Positions 1-9,670 are shown, counted from the first letter of the stretch. The stretch is 64,000 nt of DNA from Thalassotalea_E sp964620605 (GCA_964620605.1 CAZUHQ010000003.1:1-64000), one strand, 5' to 3'. Notes: generated by a model not told the origin, from the letters alone. Program-made: numbers and translations.

Positions 1-222
<222 letters not shown>

Positions 223-375
223 AAATACATCTTCTTTCGGCCATCGATTAGAATATTGATAGCCATAGTAATGGAAACAAGGATAAAATTGCCGCTATCT
301 TAACACCTAATACCAAGTGAAATAAATAATTGACTTGGTATCTGTAATGAACAATCAGCCAAACTAGTTGAAGTT

Positions 376-978
376 ATGCGCAAATCGAAAAATCGCTCAG
401 CAAAATCAGAAAAAAAGCGCCAGCCATCTGGCAGCATTAGGATTATTGCCGGAAAACATCGTGGTAGAAAGTTACCTGTGTTACATACAGAAGGGCTAAG
501 ACCAACGACGGATAGAGTGAAAGAAACCCTGTTTAACTGGTTAATGCCTTACCTGAATCAAAGCCACTGTTTAGACTGTTTTTCCGGAGCCGGCAGTTTA
601 GGCTTTGAAGCACAATCTCGTTTTGCCGCCAAGGTTACCTTAGTCGAGCTCGATCGTTCTGCTGCTCAGCAATTAAAGCAGAACAAAGCGCTGTTAAATG
701 CGGATAATATTGAGATCTATCACACCAGTATCTTAGACTTTTTATCCCAACCGCCAGTTAATCGGTTTGAACTGGTATTTGTCGATCCGCCGTTTAGAAA
801 AGGACTGGTTCAACAAACCATCGAACTTTTACAAAACGGCTGGTTAAGTGATAACGCCTTAATCTATATTGAGATGGAGCGCGAAAACCACCAATTAACC
901 TTACCGGCTAATTGGTCGTTATTAAAAGAAAAAACCGCTGGGCAGGTCAGTTATCGTCTTTATCGGGTAAACGATTAA
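376..978 (+). CDS. rsmD: RsmD, 16S rRNA (guanine966-N2)-methyltransferase
   Basis: This 200-residue protein is a SAM-dependent methyltransferase that modifies G966 of 16S rRNA in the assembling 30S subunit. It shows the family motifs in order: RPTTDRVKE at about residues 42-50, the SAM-binding loop LDCFSGAGSLGFEA at 66-79, an acidic ribose-binding ELD near 91-93, and the catalytic DPPF motif at 137-140. The length matches the family (about 200 residues). The first 18 residues are strongly basic, as is common in marine homologues. It is transcribed divergently from ftsY, its standard neighbour. Confidence 0.95.
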   Translation: MRKSKNRSAKSEKKRQPSGSIRIIAGKHRGRKLPVLHTEGLRPTTDRVKETLFNWLMPYLNQSHCLDCFSGAGSLGFEAQSRFAAKVTLVELDRSAAQQLKQNKALLNADNIEIYHTSILDFLSQPPVNRFELVFVDPPFRKGLVQQTIELLQNGWLSDNALIYIEMERENHQLTLPANWSLLKEKTAGQVSYRLYRVND

Positions 979-990
979 CTGACCAATACA

Positions 991-2553
991 TCAATTTTTA
1001 GGTAATAGCTTTAAATCATGAAAGTCAAAACTAAAGTCGGTTAGATTTGAAACAGCCTTCATGGTAACAAAATTAATTGAACCGTCTTCATTGAGGTTAA
1101 AGTTAACAAAGGCGTCAGCTTCTATAGTGCGATCATCCCAACGGACGATAAAAGTATTATGCTGATAATGTTCTAACGTGCCGCGCAACTCCGGTGTTTT
1201 AGTAAACTGCATTACTAATTTATTGTTTTCCAAACTAATATCAATATCGCCATACCAGTTATCACTGTAGGTTTGAGCATAATCTGCCAGTTTAAGCGAT
1301 GGCTTTGACGATTTGTCAAGTTGTGCTGCCGCCTCAGCCAAACGCGTTTTTTCATTGGCTAAACGTTTATCCAGCAAAGCTTTATAATGAGCAACCCAAT
1401 CTTTATGGTCTAAATTCAAATAAGTCTGCAAAATATCATTGGCAATCGCATTAAAAGCATAGCCAGATTGCTGATTGGTCAATATCACTAAACCTAAGTT
1501 TTCCTCAGGCACTAATACCACCTTAGACACCATGCCCAAGATACCGCCGGTGTGTTGCACCAGTTTTACGCCATGGTAATCTTTCATAAACCAGCCCAAG
1601 CCATAGGCATAAAAATGAGTTTTATCATTTTTTTCCATGTTTTCTGACACTGGCAACAAGGTGCGCGGTTGCCACATGGCTGCACTTTGCTCGGTTGAAA
1701 ACAATTGTTTTTCTTGTTTGTTATTCAGATACTTACCACGGTTTAATTGAGCTATCAACCACTTGGACATATCGTTCACACTGGAAGCAACAGAACCAGC
1801 TGAAGAGAACTTTTCTAGGAAATTACCACCAACGACATTGATTTTGCCATCCAGTGGCACATGAGCTCGGGCAACATTTTTATTACTGTTTTTGATCAAG
1901 GAAAATTTGGCTTTCGTTTTATTCATGCCGAGCGGCTGAAAGATCTGCTCTTTAATATTGTCTTGCCAAGGCTTGCCGGTAACACGGGCGACAATCTCAC
2001 CGGCGATAATAAACATCAGATTATCGTAGGCAAATTCACTACGAAAGCTCGACACTTGCGGTAAATACTTAATGCCCTTAATAATATCCGCCATGGTGTG
2101 CGTTGTTTGCGGCCAGATCATTAAATCACCGGCACCTAACCCTAAACCGCTATTATGGGAAAGCAAATCAACAATGGTAAATTCTCGGGTGACATAAGGA
2201 TCTGGCATTTGAAATTCTGGAATAATATCAATGACTTTAGTGCGCCATGATAATTTTCCCTGATCCACCAGCTGGGCAATCAATGCTGCGGTCATCGCCT
2301 TAGTGTTAGAAGCGATACCAAATAGCGTATCGGCGTTAACCTGACGCGACTTACCATGCTCCACGACACCAAAGCCCTGGCTCATCGCGACTTGACCATC
2401 TTTGACGACAGCAACAGCGACACCTGGCACTTGGAAAGTTGCCATCGCTTGTTCGATATTGTCGCTAATATGTTGATTGTATTGCTGGTTTGCCGTTGCA
2501 TTGAAGACGACAAACAACAAAAATATAGATAAAGCGTTAAGGTATTTTTTCAT
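991..2553 (-). CDS. Secreted serine beta-lactamase-like / penicillin-binding-protein-type hydrolase
   Basis: This 520-residue protein begins with a signal peptide of about 21 residues ending FNATA, so it is periplasmic or secreted. It has the class C beta-lactamase / DD-peptidase fold motifs: S82-x-x-K85 (SNTK) with the nucleophilic serine, Y176-D-N178, and H334-T-G-G replacing the KTG triad, as is usual in the esterase/ClcR-like branch. The C-terminal ~140 residues, beyond the catalytic domain, resemble the DUF3471-type beta-sandwich often attached to such enzymes. The substrate is unknown: D-amino-acid peptides, esters or beta-lactams are all possible, and real antibiotic resistance cannot be claimed. 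It stands alone, convergent with rsmD. Confidence 0.85.
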   Translation of the reverse strand: MKKYLNALSIFLLFVVFNATANQQYNQHISDNIEQAMATFQVPGVAVAVVKDGQVAMSQGFGVVEHGKSRQVNADTLFGIASNTKAMTAALIAQLVDQGKLSWRTKVIDIIPEFQMPDPYVTREFTIVDLLSHNSGLGLGAGDLMIWPQTTHTMADIIKGIKYLPQVSSFRSEFAYDNLMFIIAGEIVARVTGKPWQDNIKEQIFQPLGMNKTKAKFSLIKNSNKNVARAHVPLDGKINVVGGNFLEKFSSAGSVASSVNDMSKWLIAQLNRGKYLNNKQEKQLFSTEQSAAMWQPRTLLPVSENMEKNDKTHFYAYGLGWFMKDYHGVKLVQHTGGILGMVSKVVLVPEENLGLVILTNQQSGYAFNAIANDILQTYLNLDHKDWVAHYKALLDKRLANEKTRLAEAAAQLDKSSKPSLKLADYAQTYSDNWYGDIDISLENNKLVMQFTKTPELRGTLEHYQHNTFIVRWDDRTIEADAFVNFNLNEDGSINFVTMKAVSNLTDFSFDFHDLKLLPKN

Positions 2554-2679
2554 GACAAGTCCAATTATTTTTATTTTATCTTTGATTGAGCTTAATTTAT
2601 CTTGTGATGCTTAGTGCTAAAAGACAAATAAGATGAAATGCAGGTTTTACACGGCTACAAACAGAGAAAACATCGCGCA

Positions 2680-3294
2680 TTAATCAATTTCTATCCCGAG
2701 ATTCGATATCCCCTGTTCTAACACCATTTGTTTTAAAGTGTGAATAGTCGCTTTGTTTTCTGGTGCCGTTTTTAAAAAATCAAACAACTCATTTTGGGTA
2801 CTGATTTCCCATTGAATCAAAGGGTGTTGTGTAATTTTCTCCGCCAGCTGTTGCTCATCCAATGCTAGGTTTTCCGCTTCCAGCTCTTGCTGCAAACAGA
2901 GTTCGACATAAAAATTGACACTGTTTTCTGAAAGTCTGGAGACATTATCAAAGCCAACACCTTCGTTATCCTGCATCGCCTGTAATAACGACATTACCGC
3001 CATTGATGTATCAAGTGCCGGGTAAACGCCAAAAAAATCAAACGCCTGAGGATCTGGCACTTGCAACTCTAATTTTTGCAGTTGCGCATCATAGTTAATT
3101 TTGACCTTCTGGCTCTTATCCAGACGCTGCCAGATCAAATCTACCTGATTGCGCAATAACTGGAAATTACCAAAACCGGCACTTTCGGCAAATATTTTAT
3201 AATTAGGTAGCATGCGTTCGATTAACGCAACGCTAAAGGCAATAGCCTGCCATTGAGATAGTTTGGCAAAAGGAAGACGAATAGTCACAAGCAA
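2680..3294 (-). CDS. DUF416 / YjaG-family protein
   Basis: This is a 204-residue soluble protein of the DUF416 family (E. coli YjaG). Recognisable family segments are the N-terminal ERMLPNYKIFAESAGFGNFQ, the DLIW box, the central FDFFGVYPALDTS, and the C-terminal SNLGIEID. Its function is unestablished. The start at the ATG at 3294 agrees with the usual family length. A 38-bp gap separates it from the upstream coiled-coil gene on the same strand, so the two may be cotranscribed. Confidence 0.8.
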   Translation of the reverse strand: MLVTIRLPFAKLSQWQAIAFSVALIERMLPNYKIFAESAGFGNFQLLRNQVDLIWQRLDKSQKVKINYDAQLQKLELQVPDPQAFDFFGVYPALDTSMAVMSLLQAMQDNEGVGFDNVSRLSENSVNFYVELCLQQELEAENLALDEQQLAEKITQHPLIQWEISTQNELFDFLKTAPENKATIHTLKQMVLEQGISNLGIEID

Positions 3295-3332
3295 TTCCTG
3301 TTAATAAAACTGCCGCTATCTTAGCAAAAACT

Positions 3333-4961
3333 TTATTGGTTTTTCGCTAATTCTTTTTGTGCATATTCAAAACGCAGACGATATTCGGTAACTTTACTTT
3401 CCAGTTCAGCCACTTGCTGTTCAAGCTGTTGTGATAGTTCAACATTTTCATCGCGTAAATATTTAATGGTTTCACGTGCTTTGTTGTATTCAGCTTCCTG
3501 CTTATCGCGTTTTTCTATCTGGGCGCTAAATCTTTGTTTTTTCTGCTCCAGTTCACTATGTGCCAGCTCCAGGTCTTGAGACAGCTGTTTAGATTGTGTC
3601 TGATACTCAATGATCTCCTGCTGAGCCTGCTCAAACGAAGTCGCCAAATTATCATAACTTTGCTGTAACTGAACTAACGCCTGGGCATTCTTTTGCTGGA
3701 TCTGCTCACTGTCCTGCATCCTTTGGTTTAATTGTTTCAGTGCCGTTTGATGCTCCGCTTGTTGTTGCGCCAGCTGCTCGGTTGATGCATTAAGTTTTTC
3801 CGTTAACTGTTGATTATCTTCAGTTAATAGCTTTAATTGCTGCCCGTTTTCAACATTCGTTTGCTCGGCATCGCTCAATTGTTGCTTGCTATGTTCCAAC
3901 TGCTGTTTTAATGAATGAATTTCAGTATTTTGCTGCTTAATTTCTTCAGTCAGTTGGTCTTTACTTGCTTCCAGTTCTTGATTTTGTTTAGTTTGCTGAT
4001 TAGCTTGTTGCTGGCTTAGCTGCAACTGTTCCGATAACTGTTCAATAGTGGATGCTTGCTCAGCAACCTGGCTAGCCAGAGTTTCGTTTTGTTGCTGCTG
4101 ATCTTTGGCCTGCGCTAGTTCGGTGGCTAACGTTTTCGCTTGATTATCGAGCTTAGAAATTTGCAGCTTTTGCTGACTGACTTCTTTTGTCAGTTGCGTA
4201 TTCCCCTGTTCTAACGCCTGTTTCTCGTTAAATATTTGTGCTAACTGCTGCTGGCTCGCTTGATATTTTTCTGCAAGTTCTGCCATGCTGGTTTGCTGCT
4301 CGGTCATTTGTGTCGCCAGGTTCGAACTTTGTTGTTGCTCAGCTTTGGCCAACTCAAGTTCAGCGGCTAAATTATTGACCTGGTTATTAAGCTCTGAGAT
4401 TTGCTGATTTTGGACATCTAAGGTCGCAGATTTTGCCTGATCACTTTTTTTCAAGTTTTTTTCGCTGGTTGTTAACCCAGCCAGTTGTTGTTCCAGTTCA
4501 GTATTTTCCTGTTGAGCTTGTTGTAATACTTGTTGTAGCTGTTGTTGCTCGGTGATTAGCTGCTGATGCTGTTCGCTTAGCTCAGAGTATTCCGCCAGCT
4601 TAGTTTGCAACGCAGCTTCAGTATCGGTAAGTTTTGCCTGATTAAGGGATTGATGATCTTCTATTTTTCTTTGTAATTCAGCAATTTGTTTTTCTAGTTT
4701 TCGCTGTTGTCCCTGATATTGCTGCTCATTATCTTTGAGAGTCTGCTCACTACTCTGAAAACTTTGCTCTAATGACTGTTTTTTTTCAACAAGTGCCTGA
4801 TAATAAGGATGTTGAGCAACTTCTTGATCAGTTAACTGTGTATCATTGGTGTGATTATTAATAAGTTCAGCGACTTTTTCTTCAATCTGGACATAAATTT
4901 CTCCGGCCAGAGTCTGAATTTTTTCATCCAACTCCTTAGCTATTTTATTCTTTTCAGCCAT
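3333..4961 (-). CDS. Large Gln/Glu-rich coiled-coil protein
   Basis: I do not recognise a named family for this 542-residue protein. After an N-terminal segment of about 60 residues containing a HPYYQAL motif, almost the whole chain is low-complexity heptad sequence rich in Gln, Glu, Leu and Lys, predicted to form one long coiled coil. No signal peptide, membrane segment or catalytic motif is visible. Homology searches would be confused with SMC or myosin-like coiled coils by composition alone. Its place just upstream of the DUF416 gene on the same strand suggests a shared transcript. A structural or scaffold role is plausible but unproven. Confidence 0.7.
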   Translation of the reverse strand: MAEKNKIAKELDEKIQTLAGEIYVQIEEKVAELINNHTNDTQLTDQEVAQHPYYQALVEKKQSLEQSFQSSEQTLKDNEQQYQGQQRKLEKQIAELQRKIEDHQSLNQAKLTDTEAALQTKLAEYSELSEQHQQLITEQQQLQQVLQQAQQENTELEQQLAGLTTSEKNLKKSDQAKSATLDVQNQQISELNNQVNNLAAELELAKAEQQQSSNLATQMTEQQTSMAELAEKYQASQQQLAQIFNEKQALEQGNTQLTKEVSQQKLQISKLDNQAKTLATELAQAKDQQQQNETLASQVAEQASTIEQLSEQLQLSQQQANQQTKQNQELEASKDQLTEEIKQQNTEIHSLKQQLEHSKQQLSDAEQTNVENGQQLKLLTEDNQQLTEKLNASTEQLAQQQAEHQTALKQLNQRMQDSEQIQQKNAQALVQLQQSYDNLATSFEQAQQEIIEYQTQSKQLSQDLELAHSELEQKKQRFSAQIEKRDKQEAEYNKARETIKYLRDENVELSQQLEQQVAELESKVTEYRLRFEYAQKELAKNQ

Positions 4962-5024
4962 TTAAACCTCAGAAAAATATAATCACTATGGATTAAAACT
5001 AGCATAGCTTTTGCCAATAAAAAA

Positions 5025-5042
5025 GGGAGCTTAGTAGCTCCC
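5025..5042 (-). terminator. Rho-independent terminator after the SapC-like gene
   Basis: The inverted repeat GGGAGCT-TAGT-AGCTCCC (5025-5042) has a 7-bp GC-rich stem. On the minus strand it is followed by six T residues, directly downstream of the stop at 5080. Confidence 0.85.
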
Positions 5043-5079
5043 TTGATTTAATATCTGAAGTTAAGATGCTAGTTCTTAA

Positions 5080-5841
5080 TTATTTTTCCTCTTTAGCACC
5101 GACAATGCTAAAGTTAATACCGCTAACTTTTACCGGATTTTCACTGGCATTACGTAACTGAGCTAAACGATTAACCTGACCTGAAGAAGCAAGCATGGCA
5201 TGAATTGGCATAAACGCGCCCTGCTTATATAACTCTAAGATTTTTTCATCGCTTAAGTTTTGCAGTTTTTCTTCATTAATGCCGTATAAACCAACGAGTT
5301 TTTTACGCTCACCATTGTTATACGCAACCTGTAATTCCAGTTCTTGTAATAACTCGTTATCAGCCAGCACTTTAACAAAGTTCTCATTCGCTACTTCGTT
5401 TTCATATAAACGACCAAGTTGCTCTTGAATACCTTTGAAGAAATCAGTGTCATTACCTTCGGCATCAAATAATGCGTTATCTTTATCTTCACCGACAAAT
5501 GGGCTGTCAAGATCGACACAGGCAGTTAAGGTTTTCTCTTTCTCAGGATCTAAGCCTAAAGAAAATGGCGCCACAGACAAGGCATGAGGAATATAAATAG
5601 CCTGCCATTTATTTTCTTCATGATATAAATTTTCACCCGCTTCAAGGCCTAACATGGCAACAGTACGATAGCGTTCTGAATCAGGATCTTTAACGATAAC
5701 AATTGGGTAACTAGTAGAAGCCTGAGCAAATTCACGGACATTTACTGGTACTATGTGTTGATTTGCAACATGTGATAAATCACGTTGGTTGGCAACTTTA
5801 AGGTTTTGATGTTGCTCTTTTTTTACTGCTACTATATTCAT
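5080..5841 (-). CDS. SapC-like protein
   Basis: This 253-residue protein matches the SapC-like family (PF07277), found in Campylobacter S-layer loci and widely in marine proteobacteria. Family-like segments are the N-terminal VPVNVREF, the YPIVIVKDPDSERYRTVAMLG block and the central AIYIPHALSVAPFSLG stretch. No signal peptide or membrane segment is visible, so it is probably cytoplasmic. The biochemical function is unknown. In other bacteria these genes often sit beside tryptophan halogenase or TonB-receptor genes, which is not the case here. It appears monocistronic, with a clear terminator downstream. Confidence 0.75.
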   Translation of the reverse strand: MNIVAVKKEQHQNLKVANQRDLSHVANQHIVPVNVREFAQASTSYPIVIVKDPDSERYRTVAMLGLEAGENLYHEENKWQAIYIPHALSVAPFSLGLDPEKEKTLTACVDLDSPFVGEDKDNALFDAEGNDTDFFKGIQEQLGRLYENEVANENFVKVLADNELLQELELQVAYNNGERKKLVGLYGINEEKLQNLSDEKILELYKQGAFMPIHAMLASSGQVNRLAQLRNASENPVKVSGINFSIVGAKEEK

Positions 5842-6045
5842 ATATAATTCACTCTAACTTTTTTGAAATTTTCTACTGTATTTGTAATCTAATTTGTTAT
5901 AACAGAATACTCATTGCAGATAGTTATGGAGACTAAGTTGATCGCTTTCAATAGTAAAAACTGAAAAATCTCAACAAAATTTAACATAACATCAACAATT
6001 GCAGATACAGTAAGATAATAGAGCATAGCTAAGCTGGTGATTTAC

Positions 6046-6411
6046 ATGAACTTTAAAAGAGCAACTTTACTTGAGTTTTTTTTCAAAAAAACACGATTAC
6101 TTTTCCTGTTGCTCTTTATCTGTGTCTCATTTTCAGCATTCAGTAAACCAAAAACTGAGGTATTTTATCGCTATACACCTGAGGGCTATGCTCAAATTCA
6201 GGTACAAAATAAAACCACTGCAGAACTTGCCTGTTGGATAGCCATTGATGGCTATAAAAAGAAATTTCGCTTACCGCCACTTTCCGTTACCCGCTGGTTC
6301 ACCGCCAGCGATAAGCGTTATGATTACACCAGCTTCAGTAGCTGGTGCGACTATATTGAGCTTTATCCGCAATACAAGAAATATCCTGTCGGAGGTTCGG
6401 TAATTAAGTAA
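6046..6411 (+). CDS. Small secreted protein of unknown function
   Basis: This protein of about 121 residues has a long basic n-region, a hydrophobic core (LLFLLLFICVSFSAF) and a likely signal-peptidase site before KPKTEV. The mature part is about 85 residues, rich in Tyr, Trp and Lys, with two Cys that could form a disulfide. An upstream GTG at 6037 is in frame, but the ATG at 6046 has GGTGA five bases before it and is preferred. No family was recognised. It is convergent with the XRE regulator gene. Confidence 0.6.
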   Translation: MNFKRATLLEFFFKKTRLLFLLLFICVSFSAFSKPKTEVFYRYTPEGYAQIQVQNKTTAELACWIAIDGYKKKFRLPPLSVTRWFTASDKRYDYTSFSSWCDYIELYPQYKKYPVGGSVIK

Positions 6412-6437
6412 CCTCAACTTTCGCATAAGCCATTGTG

Positions 6438-7148
6438 CTAGGTTTTAAAAAAGCGAAAGACATAACCTAGCCCAAAGCCACCGCTTAACAGGCAGATAAA
6501 TCCCATCACCATGCTGATATCACGCATTGGGGATTCTACTTCCCGTTGATCGACCAGTTCAAAATAACGTTTACGAGGGCCATAGTTTTCAACATAAGAC
6601 TCACCCTGGTAACTACGAGTCAGTAATAACTCTTCATCAATACGACTAATATTTTTTGCAATACGCTGCTGTGATTGTTCACGGCTTTCTGCGAGCTCAT
6701 GTAACGGGTGAGTACGAAAATGGCGATTTACTTCACCGCTATTAATAAAACCCATCGATTTATATTGATAGACCATATTCGGAAAAATAGTATTAGAGTT
6801 GCCCAGTGTTACCAAAGCAACTCCACAAACAATCAATAACGCACTGAGCAAATAGCCTTTTTTTAGCTTAGCATTTTGCCGCTGTTTACAATGATCAAGC
6901 TTAAGCGCAACCTCAGGTAAATGGGCTAAATTCTGCTGTAAATAGTGGTTATCTAAACTTTCTATTAGTGCCATTACTTCCAGCTCTAATGCCTGAGCTA
7001 TTTTTTCAATAACATCGAATGAAGGTGACGCTTTATCATTTTCTAATTTAGAGAGATAAGATTGCTCAACCTTTGCTTTAACCGCCAATTCAGGTTGGGT
7101 AAGCCCGGCTTGATTTCGTAATTGTCTTATTTTTTCGCCAAGAGTCAT
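6438..7148 (-). CDS. Membrane-anchored XRE-family transcriptional regulator
   Basis: The 236-residue protein starts with a Cro/C1-type helix-turn-helix (about residues 4-60, including TQPELAVKAKVEQSYLSKLE). A linker follows, then two hydrophobic segments near residues 99-117 and 211-230 that flank an extracytoplasmic loop of about 90 residues. The topology suggests a one-component membrane regulator with DNA-binding and sensing ends on opposite sides of the membrane. The ligand and targets are unknown. The small membrane-protein gene upstream (7258-7506) is on the same strand and may be cotranscribed. Confidence 0.75.
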   Translation of the reverse strand: MTLGEKIRQLRNQAGLTQPELAVKAKVEQSYLSKLENDKASPSFDVIEKIAQALELEVMALIESLDNHYLQQNLAHLPEVALKLDHCKQRQNAKLKKGYLLSALLIVCGVALVTLGNSNTIFPNMVYQYKSMGFINSGEVNRHFRTHPLHELAESREQSQQRIAKNISRIDEELLLTRSYQGESYVENYGPRKRYFELVDQREVESPMRDISMVMGFICLLSGGFGLGYVFRFFKT

Positions 7149-7257
7149 AACTATTCCTTACGCTTGATATGATTAAATTTCCAGCGCATTCTTGCTTATC
7201 ATATCAGGAATAAACAGATGAATATTCAATGATAACAAAGAATATCAGGGATATTTT

Positions 7258-7506
7258 CTAACGCTTGTGATCCATTTTACTGTTCCGGTCATTTTCTCGT
7301 TTCACCAACAAAAAAGTCAGATACATTTTCGTCGGCAAAGAAAAGATCAAACCAAATGCAATGCAACCAGCACTGATGATCATACCGGTAATACCTAATT
7401 TCTGCGGTAAGTCGAGATAACTTATAAAATAATGACCAAGCAATAATAGGCAAATACCGAGTACAATAAAGATTTTCAGTATCTTGATCAGCTTTTCATC
7501 ATTCAT
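7258..7506 (-). CDS. Small two-helix inner-membrane protein
   Basis: This 82-residue protein starts at the ATG at 7506 and has two predicted membrane helices (about residues 11-27 and 34-52) and a strongly basic C-terminal tail. A TTG at 7575 would extend it by 23 residues, but it lacks a ribosome-binding site and is disfavoured. It lies just upstream of the membrane-anchored XRE regulator on the same strand. No family recognised. Confidence 0.5.
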   Translation of the reverse strand: MNDEKLIKILKIFIVLGICLLLLGHYFISYLDLPQKLGITGMIISAGCIAFGLIFSLPTKMYLTFLLVKRENDRNSKMDHKR

Positions 7507-7748
7507 GGCATTTACTCTAAAAATTTCACTAACTCGCCAGAGGTAGCTCCTCAAATTGAGTCCGTATATAAGCAAGCATCTAATTTATTTTACGCTTTTC
7601 TTTTTGACATGAACGGGGAGTCCATATAAGCCCCTAATATTACCTTAAACTAACACTTTGAATAACATGTTCAATAAACGCTCAGTATTTGATTAGTACT
7701 CAAATCAATGTTAGGGTGAATATATCACTAACGATCTTAACTAATGAT

Positions 7749-8126
7749 TTGAAGTCTACTTTTTTACTCTTGCTCATGCTTTGCTTAAATTGCGAGGCGA
7801 GTCAAATTGTCAATGAAGGCTATATTTCATTAGCCATCCCTCATATTGACTGCGCTAAAAAGTGTGTAAAACTCAGTGTAACAAAAAACAATAAACCTTA
7901 TATAAAACATACCATTAATCAGGAAAAGGCTTTTACCTTATCCGGATTGTCTGATGGTGAATATCAGGTAAGTTATTACTCAAATAAAATCAACTCTCCG
8001 ATAAAAAAAGAGCGTTTTACCGTAAAGCATCACGCCCTATCCAAGGCATTCACGGTATTTATTATCGGCGCAATATTATTTTGCGCACTAATATTTAGAC
8101 TTCTAAAAATAAAACAAGAAGAATAA
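7749..8126 (+). CDS. Small secreted protein with C-terminal membrane anchor, first gene of the symporter/carbamoyltransferase operon
   Basis: The frame is open from a TTG at 7689. The start at the TTG at 7749 is chosen because it gives a textbook signal peptide (MKSTFLLLLMLCLNCEA), but GTG 7716 and ATG 7776 are alternatives and no strong ribosome-binding site decides. The mature domain is about 80 residues with a CAKKC motif and a beta-rich look (LSGLSDGEYQVSYY), followed by a C-terminal hydrophobic helix and basic tail. It is therefore probably a periplasmic domain tethered to the inner membrane. Only four bases separate it from the symporter gene, implying cotranscription and possibly a partner role. 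No family recognised. Confidence 0.55.
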   Translation: MKSTFLLLLMLCLNCEASQIVNEGYISLAIPHIDCAKKCVKLSVTKNNKPYIKHTINQEKAFTLSGLSDGEYQVSYYSNKINSPIKKERFTVKHHALSKAFTVFIIGAILFCALIFRLLKIKQEE

Positions 8127-8130
8127 CGAT

Positions 8131-9558
8131 ATGATTTCACAGCTGATCAGCATGCAAGATACCATTATCATCTTAGCTGCATTTTCGCTTATCTGGGTAC
8201 TTTGGGGCTGGTATCTAGGAAAAAAATCAAAAACCCAGGATGATTTTGCTTTAGCAGGGCGAAATGTTGGTTTTGCCCTAGCCACTGCGACAGCTATGGC
8301 AACCTGGGTCACCAGCAATACCACGCTCGTTGCGCCACAATTAACTTATCAGTTTGGTATCTGGGGGATGCTTGGTTACTCAATGGCAGCACTCGGCCTA
8401 TTATTATTTGCTCCGTTAGCTAAAAAAATTAAATCCTTATTACCAAACGGAGTCACCAGTGGTGATTTCTTTTACTTAAGATATGGCAAAGCTGCCTGGG
8501 TAGCATTTTTGATCATATCCTTATGTTACGCTCTCGGTTGGCTGGTTAGCCTTGGCATGGCAGGGGGCATTTTGCTATCAAGTTTAAGTCCGATCAGCTA
8601 CCACACAGGGATGACAGTGATAATTGTCGTCTGTGTGCTTTATACATTGCTGGGAGGCCTAAGAGCGGTAATAGCAACTGATTTCGCCCAAACCCTGATT
8701 ATCATTTCAGGTGTCGCTTATATCGCCTATGCCTGCCTTGATCAGGTTGGTTTTACTAGCGCTTATCAAAATGTAAAACAAAGCCAGCCGGAATTACTTA
8801 ACCTGATATTTCCAGCAGCCATCATGTTTTTCTTTAATAATATCTTTTTCGGTATTGGCGAGATTTTCCATTCCAATGTTTGGTGGTCAAGAGCACTCGC
8901 TTTTAAACAGGGTGTTGGTGAAAAATCATTTAAATATTCAGCATTGCTGTGGTTCCCAATTCCGATAGTTACCGGCTTTATTGCTTTTTCTGCGAACTCT
9001 CTGGGTATTTTCCCGGAATCACCAGATATGGTTGGCCCACTGGTAGCGGCAAAAGTACTAGGAGCTTCAGGAGCGATTTTAGTATTTATCATTATTTTCT
9101 CCGCGCTCGCCTCGAGTATGGACTCCTTGTTAGCGGCAACGTCCGATCTGCTGTCTAATGATATTTATAAAAAATTGCTAATGAAAAATGCCTCTAATCA
9201 GCAATTACTGACGGTAAACAAGTTAATGATTATCCTGCTCGGCATTACTACCTGGCTAGCATGCTTACCGAAAATGGCGACGCTCGGCGCATTACTTAAC
9301 TTTACCGGTGCTTTTGTCGCTTCAACCATTTGGCCAATCATCTATGGTTTGTACGGCACAAAACTATCAGGCAAGGGAGCAGCCTTTGCCATGGTTACAG
9401 GCACTACTATCGGTTTAATTTTCTATTTTCAACTCGGTTTTTATACCGCAGCTATCAGCTCCTGCTTTGTTTCATTTGCCATTTGCCAATACTTTATTCG
9501 ATTCAAAGCAATAGATTTTCACTGGCAAGAACAACAAGGAGGTAAACATGTACATTAA
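8131..9558 (+). CDS. Sodium:solute symporter family transporter (urea/DUR3-like branch)
   Basis: This 475-residue polytopic protein has about 12-13 hydrophobic helices. SSS-family hallmarks are the N-terminal DDFALAGRNVG segment, the TWVTSNT helix-1 region, a LYTLLGGLRAVIATDFAQ segment, and SALASSMDSLLAATSDLLSNDIYK near residues 325-345, where the second Na+ site lies. The sequence looks closest to the urea/polyamine DUR3-like or uncharacterised branch, but the substrate cannot be read from sequence. The gene overlaps the 40-residue ORF downstream by 11 bases and sits in an operon with a carbamoyltransferase-like and an asparagine-synthetase-like enzyme. That suggests import or export of a ureido or amide compound. 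Confidence 0.8.
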   Translation: MISQLISMQDTIIILAAFSLIWVLWGWYLGKKSKTQDDFALAGRNVGFALATATAMATWVTSNTTLVAPQLTYQFGIWGMLGYSMAALGLLLFAPLAKKIKSLLPNGVTSGDFFYLRYGKAAWVAFLIISLCYALGWLVSLGMAGGILLSSLSPISYHTGMTVIIVVCVLYTLLGGLRAVIATDFAQTLIIISGVAYIAYACLDQVGFTSAYQNVKQSQPELLNLIFPAAIMFFFNNIFFGIGEIFHSNVWWSRALAFKQGVGEKSFKYSALLWFPIPIVTGFIAFSANSLGIFPESPDMVGPLVAAKVLGASGAILVFIIIFSALASSMDSLLAATSDLLSNDIYKKLLMKNASNQQLLTVNKLMIILLGITTWLACLPKMATLGALLNFTGAFVASTIWPIIYGLYGTKLSGKGAAFAMVTGTTIGLIFYFQLGFYTAAISSCFVSFAICQYFIRFKAIDFHWQEQQGGKHVH

Positions 9559-9670
9559 TGAAGATTTACTGATGTTTATTATCTATGCCGCATTACTGGT
9601 GTGCAGTTGTACCCCTGTTTTCTTGTTGTATTTTTTATTTAAGGACTTAAAGCACAAATCATTATGGTAG
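9548..9670 (+). CDS. 40-residue single-span membrane miniprotein
   Basis: This short ORF has an excellent ribosome-binding site (AGGAGGT, five bases before the ATG at 9548). It overlaps the symporter stop by 11 bases and the carbamoyltransferase start by 7 bases, an arrangement typical of translational coupling. The product has an acidic N-terminus (MYINEDLL), one long hydrophobic helix containing a CSC motif, and a basic C-terminus (KDLKHKSLW). It is probably a small subunit or stabiliser of the symporter, in the manner of other transporter-associated miniproteins. That role is inferred from position only. Confidence 0.7.
   Translation: MYINEDLLMFIIYAALLVCSCTPVFLLYFLFKDLKHKSLW

Noticed and set aside
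991..2553. Calling the serine hydrolase an antibiotic-resistance beta-lactamase
   Set aside because: It has HTG instead of KTG and an extra C-terminal domain, features of the broad esterase/peptidase branch. Resistance cannot be inferred.
3468..3483. GGTTTCACGTGCTTTG as a possible parS site
   Set aside because: Only one half of the 16-bp parS palindrome matches, it lies in a coding gene, and it is over 50 kb from parAB. No better site was found.
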